DNA of 64,000 nt, taken from contig CM023534.1 of assembly GCA_013350335.1 (NCBI GenBank), forward strand, positions 9,205,542 to 9,269,541, given 5' to 3'. Positions 38,478 to 50,164 of the stretch are shown piece after piece. Within the stretch, counting starts at the first letter, position 1; the number at the start of each line of letters is the position of its first letter. Origin of the DNA: Chimonanthus salicifolius. Lineage: Eukaryota; Streptophyta; Magnoliopsida; Laurales; Calycanthaceae. The translations under genes and the position numbers were made by a program. Under the pieces are notes generated by a model. It was not told where the DNA came from, ran no database searches, and saw only the letters and a program-made list of their open reading frames with translations.

Positions 38478-38930
38478 CAAATATCGGCCGATAATTTTAT
38501 CTCTCCTCCCGATATCGGAATTTCCTCTCTCCTCCAATATCGGAACCGTGAAAAACCGTGGAACCCGTGAAAGCCGTAAACCCTGAACCGTTAAAAACTG
38601 TCAAGAACCACGAAAAACCGTTAAAAACCCAAAAAACTGTAAAAAACCGTGAGAACCCATGAAAGCCGTAAATCCTGAACCGTTAAAAACCATCAGGAAC
38701 TGCGAAAAACCGTTAAAAACCACAAAAAACCGTGTAAAAATCGTCAAAAACTGTATCGGTGTTTTTTTTAAAAAATAAAATTAAAAACCGATATTTATGA
38801 ATATCGGCCGATATTGTGACTGATATTCGGTATGTACGGCTGATACATATCGTATCGGACGATATCGTTCGGTATTAAAATACCGATACATATCGGCTGA
38901 TACGATATGTATCGGCCGATATTTCAACCT
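38478..38930. mobile_element. TATCGGCCGATA repeat, copy C, with internal minisatellite
   Basis: The element opens with ATATCGGCCGATAATTTTAT and closes with TATCGGCCGATATTTCAACC, so the ends are inverted relative to each other. The middle (38541-38757) is a degenerate tandem array. It is the longest of the four copies. No coding capacity. Confidence 0.65.
38541..38757. repeat. Degenerate 10-13-bp minisatellite of the AACCGTNAAAA type
   Basis: About 17-20 head-to-tail units such as ACCGTGAAAA, ACCGTTAAAA, ACTGTCAAGA and GCCGTAAACC fill the centre of copy C. Unit length drifts between 10 and 13 bp. The array appears only in this copy; copies A, B and D have no counterpart. Confidence 0.75.
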
Positions 38931-39116
38931 TTGTTCTTACCCACACACTGGATAAAACTACATAATGTGACCTTTGAGGTGATATGGAATTTGAATTGAC
39001 GAATTTTAGTTTTGAAGTCGGGTTCCTAATCAACATGCCAACTTCTTAAAGTTAGAGAACAACTTAAGATATTGAAATAAGAATAAAGAAAAATTAAATT
39101 CTAGAATATCTAAAAA

Positions 39117-39317
39117 GAACAACGACCTTCGCACGGACATTTTGTGTAACCGGACACGAGTTTTACTGTATTGTTCATTTTGTCCTTGAATCGGCTTGCT
39201 GAATCCTTTGCTTGAAGTGATTCGAATGATTTGGCAAGCCGATTCGAAAGATAAAATAGATAATACATTAAAACTCGTGTTAGACGATACAAAATGTTCG
39301 TAGGAGAATCACTATCC
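39117..39317. mobile_element. Short MULE-like MITE, member 1
   Basis: A 201-bp near-perfect hairpin. The left arm has ACATTTTGTGTAACCGGACA and GAATCGGCTTGC; the right arm gives the reverse complements. A near-equal-length relative lies at 53387-53588. The flanks ATCTAAAAA and ATTAAAAAA are a worn candidate 9-bp duplication. Confidence 0.7.
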
Positions 39318-39894
39318 ATTAAAAAATCAAAATATAGAATATGATAGCACAAAACTGATCTAATTTTATGAAATTCTACGTAAGATGTGACGTCTAGCTA
39401 TCTCTGCACACATTATTATTTTAAATAAATGCACCCCTTTACTTATAAATGTTACATTGATGGTGTTTGAGTTGTAAAGTTGTTTTTACTTTCTTTAACA
39501 CAGAGTCGTATGGCAAAAAGGTTTCCTTCTAAAGATGATGCACAGTCTTCTTCTTATCCAGAATTCCACACACTCCCAAAATGTTATCTATCAAATTTTG
39601 TTTCCATTAATACGGCTATTCATGGGTCGACTTTAGGTTAGGATTTTTCTCATCTTAGATGAGCTCTTTTAGAGCTTGTTTAACTTTTTTTTTTAGACTG
39701 AATTCCAAATTCACCCACTAAAATTTATAAAAATTCAATAGATATAATTATATTATATCAAATTTACATAAATATATATATTTAGTTAAACAGGCTACAA
39801 AGTTTAACGTGTATCACAATTTTTTTTAGAGTTTCACCTGACTCATTTATTAAACAAGCTTAAAAATAAATCTAAATTTAAACCCGTTAGTCAA

Positions 39895-39898
<4 letters not shown>

Positions 39899-39973
<75 letters not shown>
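39899..39973. repeat. (AT)n microsatellite, about 75 bp
   Basis: About 37 uninterrupted AT units. Likely to be highly length-variable between individuals and fragile in assembly. Confidence 0.97.
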
Positions 39974-39977
<4 letters not shown>

Positions 39978-40989
39978 CTTATTTACTCGCATGTTAAGGC
40001 AAAGTTTTAGTTATCTTGTTATGATTCTCTAATACAGTATTAGAGCAGGTTTTGTATGCAACTGCAAGACACAGATGCACGTGAAGACGAGTCTGAAATT
40101 TCTACATCAATGTTACCATATCATGATTCTCTAACAATATCCATTGTCCATTTTTTTTCATACTAATATGAGATTCTAAGCACGGGTTGGAAGGTAGGTA
40201 AGTTTATGTAATATTCTTTAATGGGGGTGATTCCAATGCTCCCATTAATCAAAGATGGCACGTCATGTGAGAGTAATGTAGTTTTGTGATTATCTTGTGG
40301 AGATTAGTGCTCTTTATTTGTAATTTTTTTTTCATAACCCAAAGCAGAAGAGTTTTCCATCGCAGAAGTGTTCAATGCAGAAGAGTTTTCCGAGACTGGT
40401 TTTCCAGTGCACGTGATTCGGACCCTTTCAATTTTCAACATAAAAATGGAGATTTTTGGAGAAAGAAGTTGGGAAAATAATATCATGGAGATTTGGATGA
40501 AGTGTAACTAAAACCAAGTGCAATGCATGTTAGAGGAAAGCAAGAAATGCTTCTTGTGCAGCAATTTCCCTGCATTTTCCTTTCTATCAATAAAGATCAT
40601 CTTCTCTAATTGAAAAATCGCTCAAAAAGTTTGAATTTCAAGGAAAGTCAGTTTTTCAGGGAGAAATTCTCCATTGATCATTAGTTATAAGGATTACAAT
40701 TTCATTCCCATACGAGAATGAGGCATTCAATTTTGCTTGCCATCAATTATGGCCACTTTGGAAGATTCACGACACAGTCAACGTCATAATCAAAACAACA
40801 TGAAATAAGTAGTTTTCATTAATGGATGAAGTCGGATACAAAGAAAATTATAGGACAATGAAAGCTACTTTGAAACAGGTATGACACAATTTGATGATCG
40901 TAATGAATTTACATTTAAACCACTATAGCTACATATTTTGAACATGAGTATCTATTTCCTCTAGAAATTTACTCTAAAGTAGAAAGTAT

Positions 40990-41112
40990 ATTTGGGTGTA
41001 AAAGCAACCCATCTCAGAGGGAGGTTACGGGTTCGAGCCCTCATGGCCTAACTTTAGTGTGCCTTAAGGGTAGTGGGCTCACCTGTAATAATTTTACCCT
41101 GTATATATGCTA
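40990..41112 (+). repeat. tRNA-derived SINE, family 1
   Basis: Reads GGTTACGGGTTCGAGCCC (strong B-box), then TCATGGCCTAAC, AGTGTGCCTTAAGGG, AGTGGGCTCACCTGTA and ATTTTACCC. The order matches the copies at 27764-27908 (reverse), 55100-55225 and 63280-63415. Confidence 0.7.
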
Positions 41113-42059
41113 ATTCAAAAAAAATATATATACTTAGTTAAAAAAATATGTATGCTTTTACCCCTAGATGACTCTTTGCATAAGTGAAATGAGATTTTGT
41201 TTCTAAAAATACAAAAGATAAGACATTTTACATTTCTTTCAAAAAAATTCATTTTCTATAGAAACTAGCAAAATAATGAGGAAACGAAAGAAATTTTCCT
41301 TGCTCACCGAGTCAAAATGTTGTTTCTTTATTATTAAAAAATAGAATTTTTCATGCACATAACAAGGATGCCAGATTTTTACAGCTTGAAATAAGACTGA
41401 ATTTTATAGCAGCTTTTGAATGGGATAAATCAAACTAAAATATAATTCATTCTCCAGAGTTACTTTCTATATATAAAAAAAACAAACAATTATGAGCAAA
41501 TGGTGATTCATCTGGTGAAAAACAAAGTGGGGATTCATGTTTGCAAATGGAAGAAGAAAATGAGGAGACTACCGTTGGAGTGCAACAATTAGGCCTTAAA
41601 GCTGACAAGTGCAAGACATGCAAGACTCAGTTTTCTCATGAATGGCGTTTCTTCTTCATGAATCAGCTACCTCGTGCTTTGCTTACTCATCACCCATTTG
41701 GCATTGGATTTTGGGTGGAGAAAAGTGGCACTATTCAAAAGAAAAACATATTTTGCTTTTAAGACTTCACCCTTTTTCAGAAATCTCAGTAATCCACTAC
41801 TTCACCTAAATGAAATGAATTACAAGAGAAAAATCTCACTTTCACCTCATCTATCCATGGTGGTAATTGGCCTCAAGTTGACATTCCAGTCATTAACAGA
41901 CCTTTTAGGTGACATGAGTGACTCGAGAGTTAAGACAATCAACACAGCAAACCAGCCAGCAAATGCTAGGGGCATTGCCCATGGGAATTTGCTCTTTATA
42001 TATTGGAAATTTTCAATGATTTTATCACATTAAGAAAAAGGTGAGGAGAAAAGTCCATG

Positions 42060-42538
42060 CTACGTCGACGTGTGTTGGCAATCGTCTGATGATGATCCGA
42101 CGGTGGGTCCACGTGGGCCCCTTGAAATTTTGGCTTTTGGCAAGTTACCTTGACACAAGTAGCCAGCTGATGCTAGAAGATAGTTGACAGACTGACATTT
42201 TCCATGTTGGGAGATTGAGAGATGGGAATTGCCCGTGCCGTGTGCTTGTATTGTAGCACATCATGGTGGGGCCCACCAACGCAACGGTTCGATCTACTTG
42301 CCGGCCGTACAAGAATTTTTTGGATAGAGATTAATGAGATTTCTCATATTGATTATAAAATTCTTGTGTTTCTGTGTAGTGACTAATAAAAATTAACTCT
42401 AAACAAATAAAAAAATGATTGATGATGATGACTTTAGGAGTTAATAAAGAAGAAGTCCACCATCTAATGGCGACACCTTCCAATCAGTGAGGTGAGATGA
42501 GAGCAGTTCAGAATAGAGTTAGATTGGAAAGGGCGGGC
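42060..42538 (+). promoter_or_regulatory. Promoter-like segment without a gene
   Basis: Less AT-rich than its surroundings, with a perfect palindromic G-box CCACGTGG (42109-42116), TACGTCGACGTG, and a TATATAAATA at 42539-42548. No coding region follows: the next 450 bp is a foldback element. The TATA word itself may belong to the element's terminal repeat. This could be a promoter cut off from its gene. Confidence 0.3.
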
Positions 42539-42539
42539 T

Positions 42540-42985
42540 ATATAAATACCTAGATTTTTTGCCTCTACACATCCGTTTTTTTTTTTTTTTTTTTTTTAAA
42601 TTATCACTTTACCCTCGCGTTTTAACTTATCTGAACGAACAGTTAGTTCGTTCAGATGAATGCAGTCATCCGAACGAATACCTCAATGTATGTTTAGTTC
42701 ATTCGAACAAGTGTTCATTCGTTCGAATGAACATATATAAGTCAATCCTTCACAAAATTCGACTCATTCATTCGAATGAACCAAAATGTTCATTCAAACG
42801 AATGAACACTCGTTCGAAGGAACGAAAATTACACTAACGTATTCGTTCGGATGAGAATATTCATTTGAACGAATTGAGAATGAATTGAAAGTTCATTTGA
42901 AAAAATTTATATGCAGAGGTAGAATAGTAACTTCATCCAAAAATTCAAAAATGAGTGTCTAGAAGTAGAAAATTTGGATGTATAT
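42540..42985. mobile_element. Foldback element filled with TTCGTTCGAATGAA palindromes
   Basis: The terminal regions pair imperfectly over about 70 bp: TACCTAGATTTTTTGCCTCT at the left against, from the right inward, TACATCCAAATTTTCTACTT, followed by paired CACTTTACCCTC and GAGGTAGAATAGTAAC. The interior (about 42625-42900) holds about ten self-complementary words such as GTTCATTCGTTCGAATGAAC. A run of about 21 T lies near the left end (42578-42597). No coding capacity. Confidence 0.6.
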
Positions 42986-43359
42986 ATGACTGACCTTGAA
43001 TGGCTTTTTGATTTGATTAGAGAGTCTCTCTTTGATTCAAGAAGATATCACGTTATTTCACAATCTGAATTGTCACTAACAACCAGTAGAATTCCAACCA
43101 TCAGTTCTATAATGGTTAACTTGGTGAACTTCAATATCAAAACCAGTTTGTATGAAACTTAAACTTGACTGAATTTAAAATCAATGGTAATTGAATAAAT
43201 TATTAGAGTTTTGTTATGGGAAGCCGGCTGAGGAACACGTAGGAAAAGCAACAGTCCTACACTTGTACTGGAGAAAGTTATACGTTGGAGATTATGTATT
43301 CTGGAAACAGAACTCTCTTTTAATCTAACGTAATCTAAATCTAATCTAATGTTTTAATG

Positions 43360-43610
43360 AAAGGAGGAGGGACGACGACGGAGAAGACGAGAAGGTGGTA
43401 GAGTAAGTGGGCAAAACGACGGCGGAGCTGACGCCGCCCCCACAGCCAAAGCAGCAGGTTTCATATGTCAAAGAAGCGTGTCGGGTTGTGCTGACATGCA
43501 CAAAAGACACTTTATGGAAAATGCTGTCCAATTTCCATTTTCGTGTTTTCCGTAGTAGCTGTCCGGCGAAGAGAAGAGAAGAGGAGGAGAGAGAAACATG
43601 GCAGTAATTA
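43360..43610. other. GC-rich island with no identified gene
   Basis: GACGACGACGGAGAAGACG and GACGGCGGAGCTGACGCCGC stand out in AT-rich DNA. Both strands are open for 60-85 codons but without convincing ATG starts, except a 43-codon minus-strand frame from ATG 43600. The mix of CT-rich and GACGG words looks like a plant leader or promoter more than coding sequence. Possibly the edge of a captured or lost gene. Confidence 0.3.
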
Positions 43611-44858
43611 AAAAAAGAAAATATTTAAGCATTAAATAAACAAGTCTAATTTATCCGCGCTTAAGTATCATTTTTGTTTACACTTTATACAGTTTATGCA
43701 GTTGAATATTTTACTTTAAATACATAGCACCACTATAAAAATAAAATAATTAAAGTTTCCCATATGAATATTCCCACGAACAATTAATGGTAAAGTACCA
43801 ACTCCTTTAGTTAAAAATTTCCTTTTAATCTCTAAGGTTGCTAACTTCTAAACTATGGTACCAAATCCAATAAAATGTGGACTAGATTGAAGCTTTTCGG
43901 CGCCAACCCATTTGCCCACTCCATATTTTAAATATCTGGGCACTCATTTATTATAAAAATATGTGAAGATTAGCTTCTCTTCAAATTCATTTTTTCATCC
44001 AACAACTACAGTTTAGATCTTCTAATATTGTAACACTACATAATTTATAGTGCCAACAATTGCTGTATATCATAGGGATATATCCAATCCAACCTATTTG
44101 ATGACGAAAACAATTTTATAAATGATAGATTCGATTCACCAAACTATAACTACATTTATATACACCGTATCTAATTATATGACATCTACATTCATTTAAA
44201 GAATAATTTTAATACAAACTCTATTATAAACTTTACTCTGCACTCAACTCAAAAAATTTAGAACCTAATTCTATAAAGTTAGGGCTTGAGCTTGAATTGA
44301 AGTTAAAAAACTGAAGCTTAATTTAAATTTAAATCAGATCCAAAAGCTCAAACTAAACTCTAGAACCAATGATATTTGATATATATAATAATTAATTATT
44401 ATTTTTCATTTTCTACACATAATAATTTCAAATCATCCATCTTAAACTTAATTTTAATCGCCTATAAATTATCTCGTCACTCTCTATTCTTCAACTCATG
44501 TATATATTTTCTCTCCTTCAACAAACTTATTATTTTGTTGTGATGAGCTTGAAATCTTAGTTATTTTTGCTTTGACTTTATAAATACAATTAGACTCTAA
44601 TAATATTAATTATTTAATTATAATTATAATGAGGATCGTACTCAATAATTAGTCACATTCATATCGAGCCTAAAACGCGATTGGCTCAAACTATCTGGAA
44701 TATGAGAGCTGAAAGCTGTAATTCGAGAGGAGCCACCAAAGCGTGGACTCAACAGTGAATCTGAATTTCTACTTGTATAGATGCCAGCCTACGCGGTGGT
44801 AGACCGGAGTAAGAAGAGGCGAGAGACGGGGCAGACGCGTAAAATACACTCCCCTGTT

Positions 44859-44867
44859 ACACGTGGC
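44859..44867 (+). promoter_or_regulatory. G-box/ABRE-like element of the Nudix gene
   Basis: ACACGTGGC, the classic ABRE/G-box core bound by bZIP and bHLH factors, lies about 150 bp before the TATA box at 45016. The nearby GACGCG word adds a second candidate. Suggests stress, ABA or light control; inferred only. Confidence 0.5.
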
Positions 44868-45015
44868 CATGGCCACCCTTATCAGACTTTTTACCCGCAT
44901 TTCCTTCTGGCTCCACAATCCTCATGTGGGTGGGGGTGTGTGGACCCCACCTTACCTCCAAGGAAGAAGACAGCCCGAAATGATTTCCTCCTCATCTCAT
45001 ATTCGTTGTGCGGTC

Positions 45016-45023
45016 TATAAATA
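45016..45023 (+). promoter_or_regulatory. TATA box of the Nudix gene
   Basis: TATAAATA in GGTCTATAAATACACTAC. It predicts a start near 45045 and a leader of about 320 nt with no upstream ATG, since the first ATG is that at 45365. Confidence 0.65.
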
Positions 45024-45122
45024 CACTACTCACAATTGAGAGAGTATTCAGAAAAATACATATTAGCACCTCTACAACCGGTTGTGGCCGATCTCAGCGG
45101 AGAACCACCCACGTCCCCTCTT

Positions 45123-45168
45123 CTTCTCAACCGTCGTCTCCCCTCCTTCTCAACCGTCGTCTCCCCTT
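45123..45168 (+). repeat. 23-bp duplication in the Nudix leader
   Basis: CTTCTCAACCGTCGTCTCCC plus three bases occurs twice in a row in the pyrimidine-rich 5' UTR. CCGTC/CTTCTC-rich leaders are common in plants; a duplication may alter translation or simply be slippage. Confidence 0.8.
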
Positions 45169-45364
45169 CTTATCAGACAATAAAGCTGGAGGGACTGAAA
45201 GAGATTGAAATATTTTCATTCCCCTTTCATTTCTTCTCAAAAGAATACCATTCCCATTTCCACCATATTTCAATTTCAATAAGTAAATCCATCTCTCTTT
45301 GGTTTTAACAAAGGAGACAAATATTTGCTCTTTTCCTCGTCTTTACTTCTTTTTGAGAAGCCAC

Positions 45365-47250
45365 ATGACCATGGATGTTCTGGTATCCCGCACCGGACGG
45401 GAACTGCAGCGGTACACCAAGTGCGGCCGTCGCCTCGTCGTTGGGTGCGTCCCTATCCCTCATTAATATACTTATTCACGGTTTTCTGTGTGGTATTTTA
45501 GAATGAATGAATGCCACGCATGATATGGGGTCTCACTCCAAATGAAAAGAGGATCTCTGAATTAACCAAAATCACCAATACTACCCCAATTAGAAATTCC
45601 TAACCTTATGATTATGATACGTAGTCATGGAATGGAGGTTAAGTATAAAAATTTGAGGTATTTTGGGTTTTTAAGGTCAACCATTCATTTTATCTTCTTA
45701 CATCAAATGAATGACCTGCGTGCTTGCTTCATTGTTATATGATTCTCTACTGAAACTTTGATATCATCTTCATTCTGACGTGGTTTCATGGCCTTTCTTC
45801 TCTTGTTGTTGAGCAGATGCATACCATATCGGTTGAAGGAGAAGCTAACATTCGAGGATGACGAGCCCTACAATAAAAATTGGGCAGATGAGGAGATGGA
45901 AGTTCTTTTGATCAGTTCACAAAAAGGAGGGGATGAAATCATGTTCCCAAAGGTACACATACTTGTTGTGGGTTCTCTTAATTCTTTCATAAGACAAATA
46001 AAAAATAAAAAAAATTCAAGATTTGCTTAGGAGTGGAGTGTTTGGATGCACCTATAAATCTTGAGAGTTGAAATGGATATTGAAGTGAAACTAATTTTTT
46101 TTTTTTGGATAATATGAGTATCCTCACTCGACGACATTGGAGGAGGATGATTTTCGAGTGGCCTGATGGGGTTGAACATGAATTTGAACCCCAGATCCCG
46201 CTTCATGAGGCGGGCATCTTGACCATTAGGCCAACCTCCTAATCGGTTTATGGACGGCGATCTATTCCTCTTTGCAAATGGGGGCTTGTGGAGGTGGTCA
46301 ACCACATTAAGTGAATTACTAGTCCACAGAGAAATCGTGTGGAATTCTGACGCAGCACTGGATGATTTGGTCCTTTCACAAGGTGAAAAAAGAGGCAATT
46401 TTTTCAATGAGAAATCATCTTTGCAGTGTGCCCAGTGATGTGGTATCTCCCCCTTAAAAGATTGTTGTTACAATGAAGTTTCTCTAAAATCTACTTTAGA
46501 GACATATATTGGAGTTAGTCTGAGATCAAATTGTGTCTATCTTGTCCACCCAAACTTACAGTCATAGAAAGTGCAAATTAGCCAATCTCAAATTGAGTTG
46601 GCGTCTTCGTACACATTTTGAGAATCATTTATTGAATGGGTAAAATTTGATTAACATGGAACTGACCTCCTTTCACATTATATTTTCCAGGGAGGTTGGG
46701 AGCAAGATGAAGAAATTGAAGATGCAGCCTCTCGTGAGGCATTAGAGGAGGCAGGGGTGAAGGGAACTGTCCAGGTTAGTGATCACCTGCTTAGATGATG
46801 CTTTGTGGCAGAAGCAACTGGTTTTGATTGATTCTTGTGAGATTTTCGGGAGTCTGATGCAGTTAATCTGTGCAAATCCATGCAGGATATTCTAGGAACG
46901 TGGATGTTTAAAAGCAAAAGATATGGAACATATTATGATGGCTTCGTGTTCCCTCTACGTGTAACAAAGGAGCTCAGTCACTGGCCTGAGATGAATGTCC
47001 GCCGACGAAGATGGGTAAGCAGAGATACCCTTATATATGAATAGTGTTGATGACTGACTATATGAATCAATGACTGTATCTCTGTAATGGAGTTTATAAA
47101 TCATTTTGGCTGAAATTCTATATGCCCTGTTTGGTTGCGTAGGTGACAGTAGCTGAAGCAAGAGAAATCTGCCAGCAGTTGTGGATGAAGGAAGCACTGG
47201 AGAAATTAGTAAATCTTCTCTCCAATTCCAATGGCCGATCATGTCTATGA
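45365..47250 (+). CDS. Nudix hydrolase, NUDT4/17/18/21 type, complete, 5 exons
   Basis: Small Nudix enzyme that cleaves a nucleoside-diphosphate-like or diphosphoinositol bond with Mg2+. Exons: 45365-45444, 45817-45952, 46691-46774, 46886-47014, 47143-47250; GT-AG throughout, 178 aa. The Nudix box is perfect (G-x5-E-x7-RE-U-x-EE-x-G-U) at residues 73-95: GGWEQDEE begins it and REALEEAGV ends it. It is preceded by the family words VSRTGRELQRY, VVGCIPYRLK and LLISSQKG, and followed by TWMFKSKRYGTYYDGFVFPL, WPEMNVRRRRW and EAREICQQLWMKEALEKLV. No targeting peptide is visible, so cytosolic. Arabidopsis relatives of this clade have been linked to diphosphoinositol phosphate hydrolysis. Two starts are possible: ATG 45365, or ATG 45371 in the better context ACCATGG, two codons shorter. 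A SINE sits in intron 2 without harming splicing. Confidence 0.95.
46090..46239 (-). repeat. tRNA-derived SINE in intron 2 of the Nudix gene
   Basis: On the minus strand: GGAGGTTGGCCTAATGGTC with an A-box TGGCCTAATGG, then GGGGTTCAAATTC (B-box), a body, and a poly(A) tail seen as the plus-strand T run at 46090-46101. CTAAT flanks both ends as a possible 5-bp target duplication. The head keeps good tRNA promoter boxes, so it is fairly young. It differs from the other SINE families in this window. Confidence 0.75.
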
Positions 47251-50164
47251 AAGAACTGGAGAAATTGACTGGTTCATTTCTTCTCTCAACACTTGACCGC
47301 GTAAACAACCGTGGCTCCCTGTAGCAACAAGAGGTCGAAAAAGAAATTCCCTGTTTGTGGAAGAGATCCAATTGAATTGTACAGAGATGACATTCTTGAT
47401 CCACCCAAATGGTGAAGGCCTTGTGGAACCCCAATGGATTTTAGGTGCTTGATTGCTTGTAATTGAAAGTTTTGCTTCAGTGGACATGAAGTTGTAGCCA
47501 AATCAACAAATGATTGATGGGAAAAGAGAAACTTTGCTTGCTTCAGTTTAATTCAATTTTTCTTATAAATTTTTGGGTCTGCTTGGTTCCAATAAGTATG
47601 GTCTTTGGAATTATATCATCTTTTACTGCTCTGTCTTGATCAAACAATGAATTTGAGAAATCATAATATATAGTGCAAACTATAGGTGGATCATTAGCTT
47701 TGTGTCCTCAAACATGGAATTGCAGAAAACATAGAATCTGAAGCCGAAGCAGCAGCATAATGTGTGAACTGCAAACTGTATCCAGCAGTTTGAATTGGCC
47801 ACGAAGTGAGATTACAGACAGATGGATTGGTGTTTACCTGAATGGAACAGGGACTTTTCACTCTTGATTTCTCAAAGATTTGCAATAGATCGACTCAAGG
47901 CAAGAACTGGAGAAATCATGTTACAGTTCCTCATAACATCTCCAACTCTAAAATAACAGCAACTCGGATTTGTCCTGAGCACATTTTCATCCATTTGGCA
48001 TTGCTATTATTTGAAAAAGTAGCTGAAGACAGTGAACCCTAAAAATATTTATTGATAATGTTATTTTTTTATGAGCAACGTCATTCAAAAATTACCTTTC
48101 AAATAGATCCAAACTTCATCCTTTGAACCCCTGTTTCGCATACCCGAATTGAATGGGTGAACTACTCCCTCTCTACATACATACGTACATATGTATGTTT
48201 TTTCCTTTCATTTGTAAGAATATTGGTTCTGTGTTCTTTATTATTCCTAACCCTCTTCAAAATTTTGATATTAATCATCGACGCTTTCGAACCTGCATGG
48301 ACTATTTATGGTTAGGCCAATCAGATCTAGCTATTAGTCAATTCACTGATGAGAAGCTTGGTTTAAAACAATTATTTTTTTTACCATAATGCTCGATTTT
48401 GTGATATCTCAATTTTCAAAAGAGATGATGAGAACTTCATTTGCAGCAGGTATGAAAATGGTATGTTGACACACCAACTTTCGCACAGCTTTCTTGTAGT
48501 GATTCTAGCCGGTAATTATTATGATGGCTGCATCACTTTCTTTTTCTTGCCTCATACGAATCTCTCTTTCTACTCCAGTTTTTCTACTTGGTGGAGAAAT
48601 TTTTTGTCCAACTCTGTCTACAACCTTTTTTTTATCAGCAAACAAACACTCGTGGATATCTCACATTTGATTTCCCATGGGTCGAATGTGGTTTTGGTAA
48701 AGGGTTGGCGATCACCGAGTTTAGTGTTATTGGGAGAAAATCACCTTCTCGACCATACAAACAACAATATAAAAATAATAGAAAAGATATGTGGTTTTCT
48801 TTTGGTACATCCATCGATTCAACACTGATCCATTATGTTTAAAGACAAAAAAACAAAGAAGAGAAGGCTCTCATTACCGATGTTCTGCTCTCTCTCTCTC
48901 ACACACAAAACAACCACATATACTACCCTAATTAGGATTCAACCCGCGGCCGGATCGACAGTACATCTCTGATGATCAGGCTTCACATAACTTAACGAGT
49001 GTTACGCAAATTAGCTCTTTACAACCCAACTTTCGTGTTTGATGATCAACAAAAGATCAAAATAAAAGAGCCAGTCTACAGGGATAGGTATTTATAGAAA
49101 ACCAGAAAGAGAAAAATAAGAAATAGAAGCAAAACATATCCACAGAGATTTCAAAATGGTTGTGAAATCAAACCTGAGTGTTTTTTATATAATCAAATAA
49201 AAATGGTACATTTGCAGAAACAATAAGAACAAAAATTAGAACAATCTTTGAAGAACTCTTCACAATTTTAAACAAAAGTTGAACACACACAACTCTCAGA
49301 ATCCACACAATTATACAGGGAGTTGTTTCTTTTCTTCTTCTTTTTAATGAAATTCTTTATCTTTTTGTGAAATTCTTGGCGTCCTTGTAATGACAATAAT
49401 ATCTGGTATTTATACTAGAGCATGGATAGGGTATTAGCGTTGAATTGGGCGTGGAAGGTGCTGGTGGAATCTGAAATGGGACAGAAATCAATTCTTCTTG
49501 TTTTTAGTGTTCACTGTTGTGGAGATTTTGGGGCTGATTTTCAATATTACAAGTTGCAAAAATTTGCGGATGCTTCATTGTATCCTGGGGATGACTTGCC
49601 AGTAAGACCATTTTACATGCTGAGACATAATGTCTCAACCGATAACAGGAATACCAGTTACAGTACCTATAAGCCAAAGAGCAATCCTTCAAGTAGTATC
49701 GGTCATTTAACCTACTTCCCTCCACATTTCATCAAGTGGTTGTGCTAGAGACATAAATAGTCATGGATAATTACAACGATGATATCATTCCGAATGGGAT
49801 AAGAAAATCCCTACTATTTTCTTTATTTAATTGAAGAAATAATTGGAAATAAAACATCAAGTACAAAAATGAGTAATAACCCTCAGTAGACAGGTACGAT
49901 TCTATCAGAAGACAGGTACGATTCTATTCAACATTTTGTTCGTTCAGATTTCGGCTTAGAGGAATAAGCTATTTTTTGTTTATCCAGCTGGTTTTCTTTG
50001 AGGTATGCAGTGCCTTACTCTAATGCACAATTTTTTGCGTGCCATGAATTTCTATTTTTGTACTTCAAGTAGGCAAAGCAGAGGAATAAGCTCTTTTTTT
50101 CATGTATGTGACAACATCTACTCATTTACTTCCCTGACGATGGGCATTTAGCTAACAGGTAAAA
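47251..50164. other. Spacer after the Nudix gene
   Basis: No gene is recognised. Open frames at 47694-48042, 48153-48842 and 49422-49748 show no known domain. A 22-bp duplication (GACAGGTACGATTCTATC twice) lies at about 49888-49930, and AGAGGAATAAGCT occurs near 49958 and again near 50079. The Nudix 3' UTR lies in the first few hundred bases; no canonical AATAAA is obvious. Confidence 0.5.

Larger units (their letters stand above)
21645..45000. other. Gene-poor, repeat-filled region of about 23 kb
   Basis: No gene is supported here. The open frames are short, often lack ATG starts and match nothing recognisable. Individually listed repeats account for a minority of it; the rest is AT-rich sequence with many GGCCCA/TGGGCC words (21.7-24.4 kb) and runs of A/T. 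Promoter-like spots at 33.1 kb and 42.1-42.5 kb have no coding region after them. The part from 36540 to 36860 is less AT-rich but offers only a 33-codon frame (from ATG 36748). Confidence 0.6.

Noticed and set aside
38560..38590. TAAACCCTGAACC resembles an interstitial telomere repeat
   Set aside because: Only a single AAACCCT-like word; it is part of the AACCGTNAAAA array.
41541..42033. Frames with MEEENEETTVGVQQLGL and following 119 codons
   Set aside because: Starts at ATG 41547 but has no recognisable family and no supporting promoter or splice context.
46180..46240. Possible real tRNA gene on the minus strand
   Set aside because: A and B boxes are present, but there is no complete cloverleaf and a poly(A) tail follows, so it is a SINE.
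48479..48505. CACAGCTTTCTTGTAGTG resembles miR396
   Set aside because: Several mismatches and no hairpin partner nearby.
48153..48842. Overlapping open frames of 78-121 codons on the plus strand
   Set aside because: No recognised domain, frames overlap each other without pattern, and the composition is Phe/Leu/Ser-rich as in AT-rich chance frames.
49422..49748. 108-codon open frame (MDRVLALNWAWKVLVESEMG...)
   Set aside because: No similarity recognised; a single frame in a stretch of spacer before the ABCG remnant.
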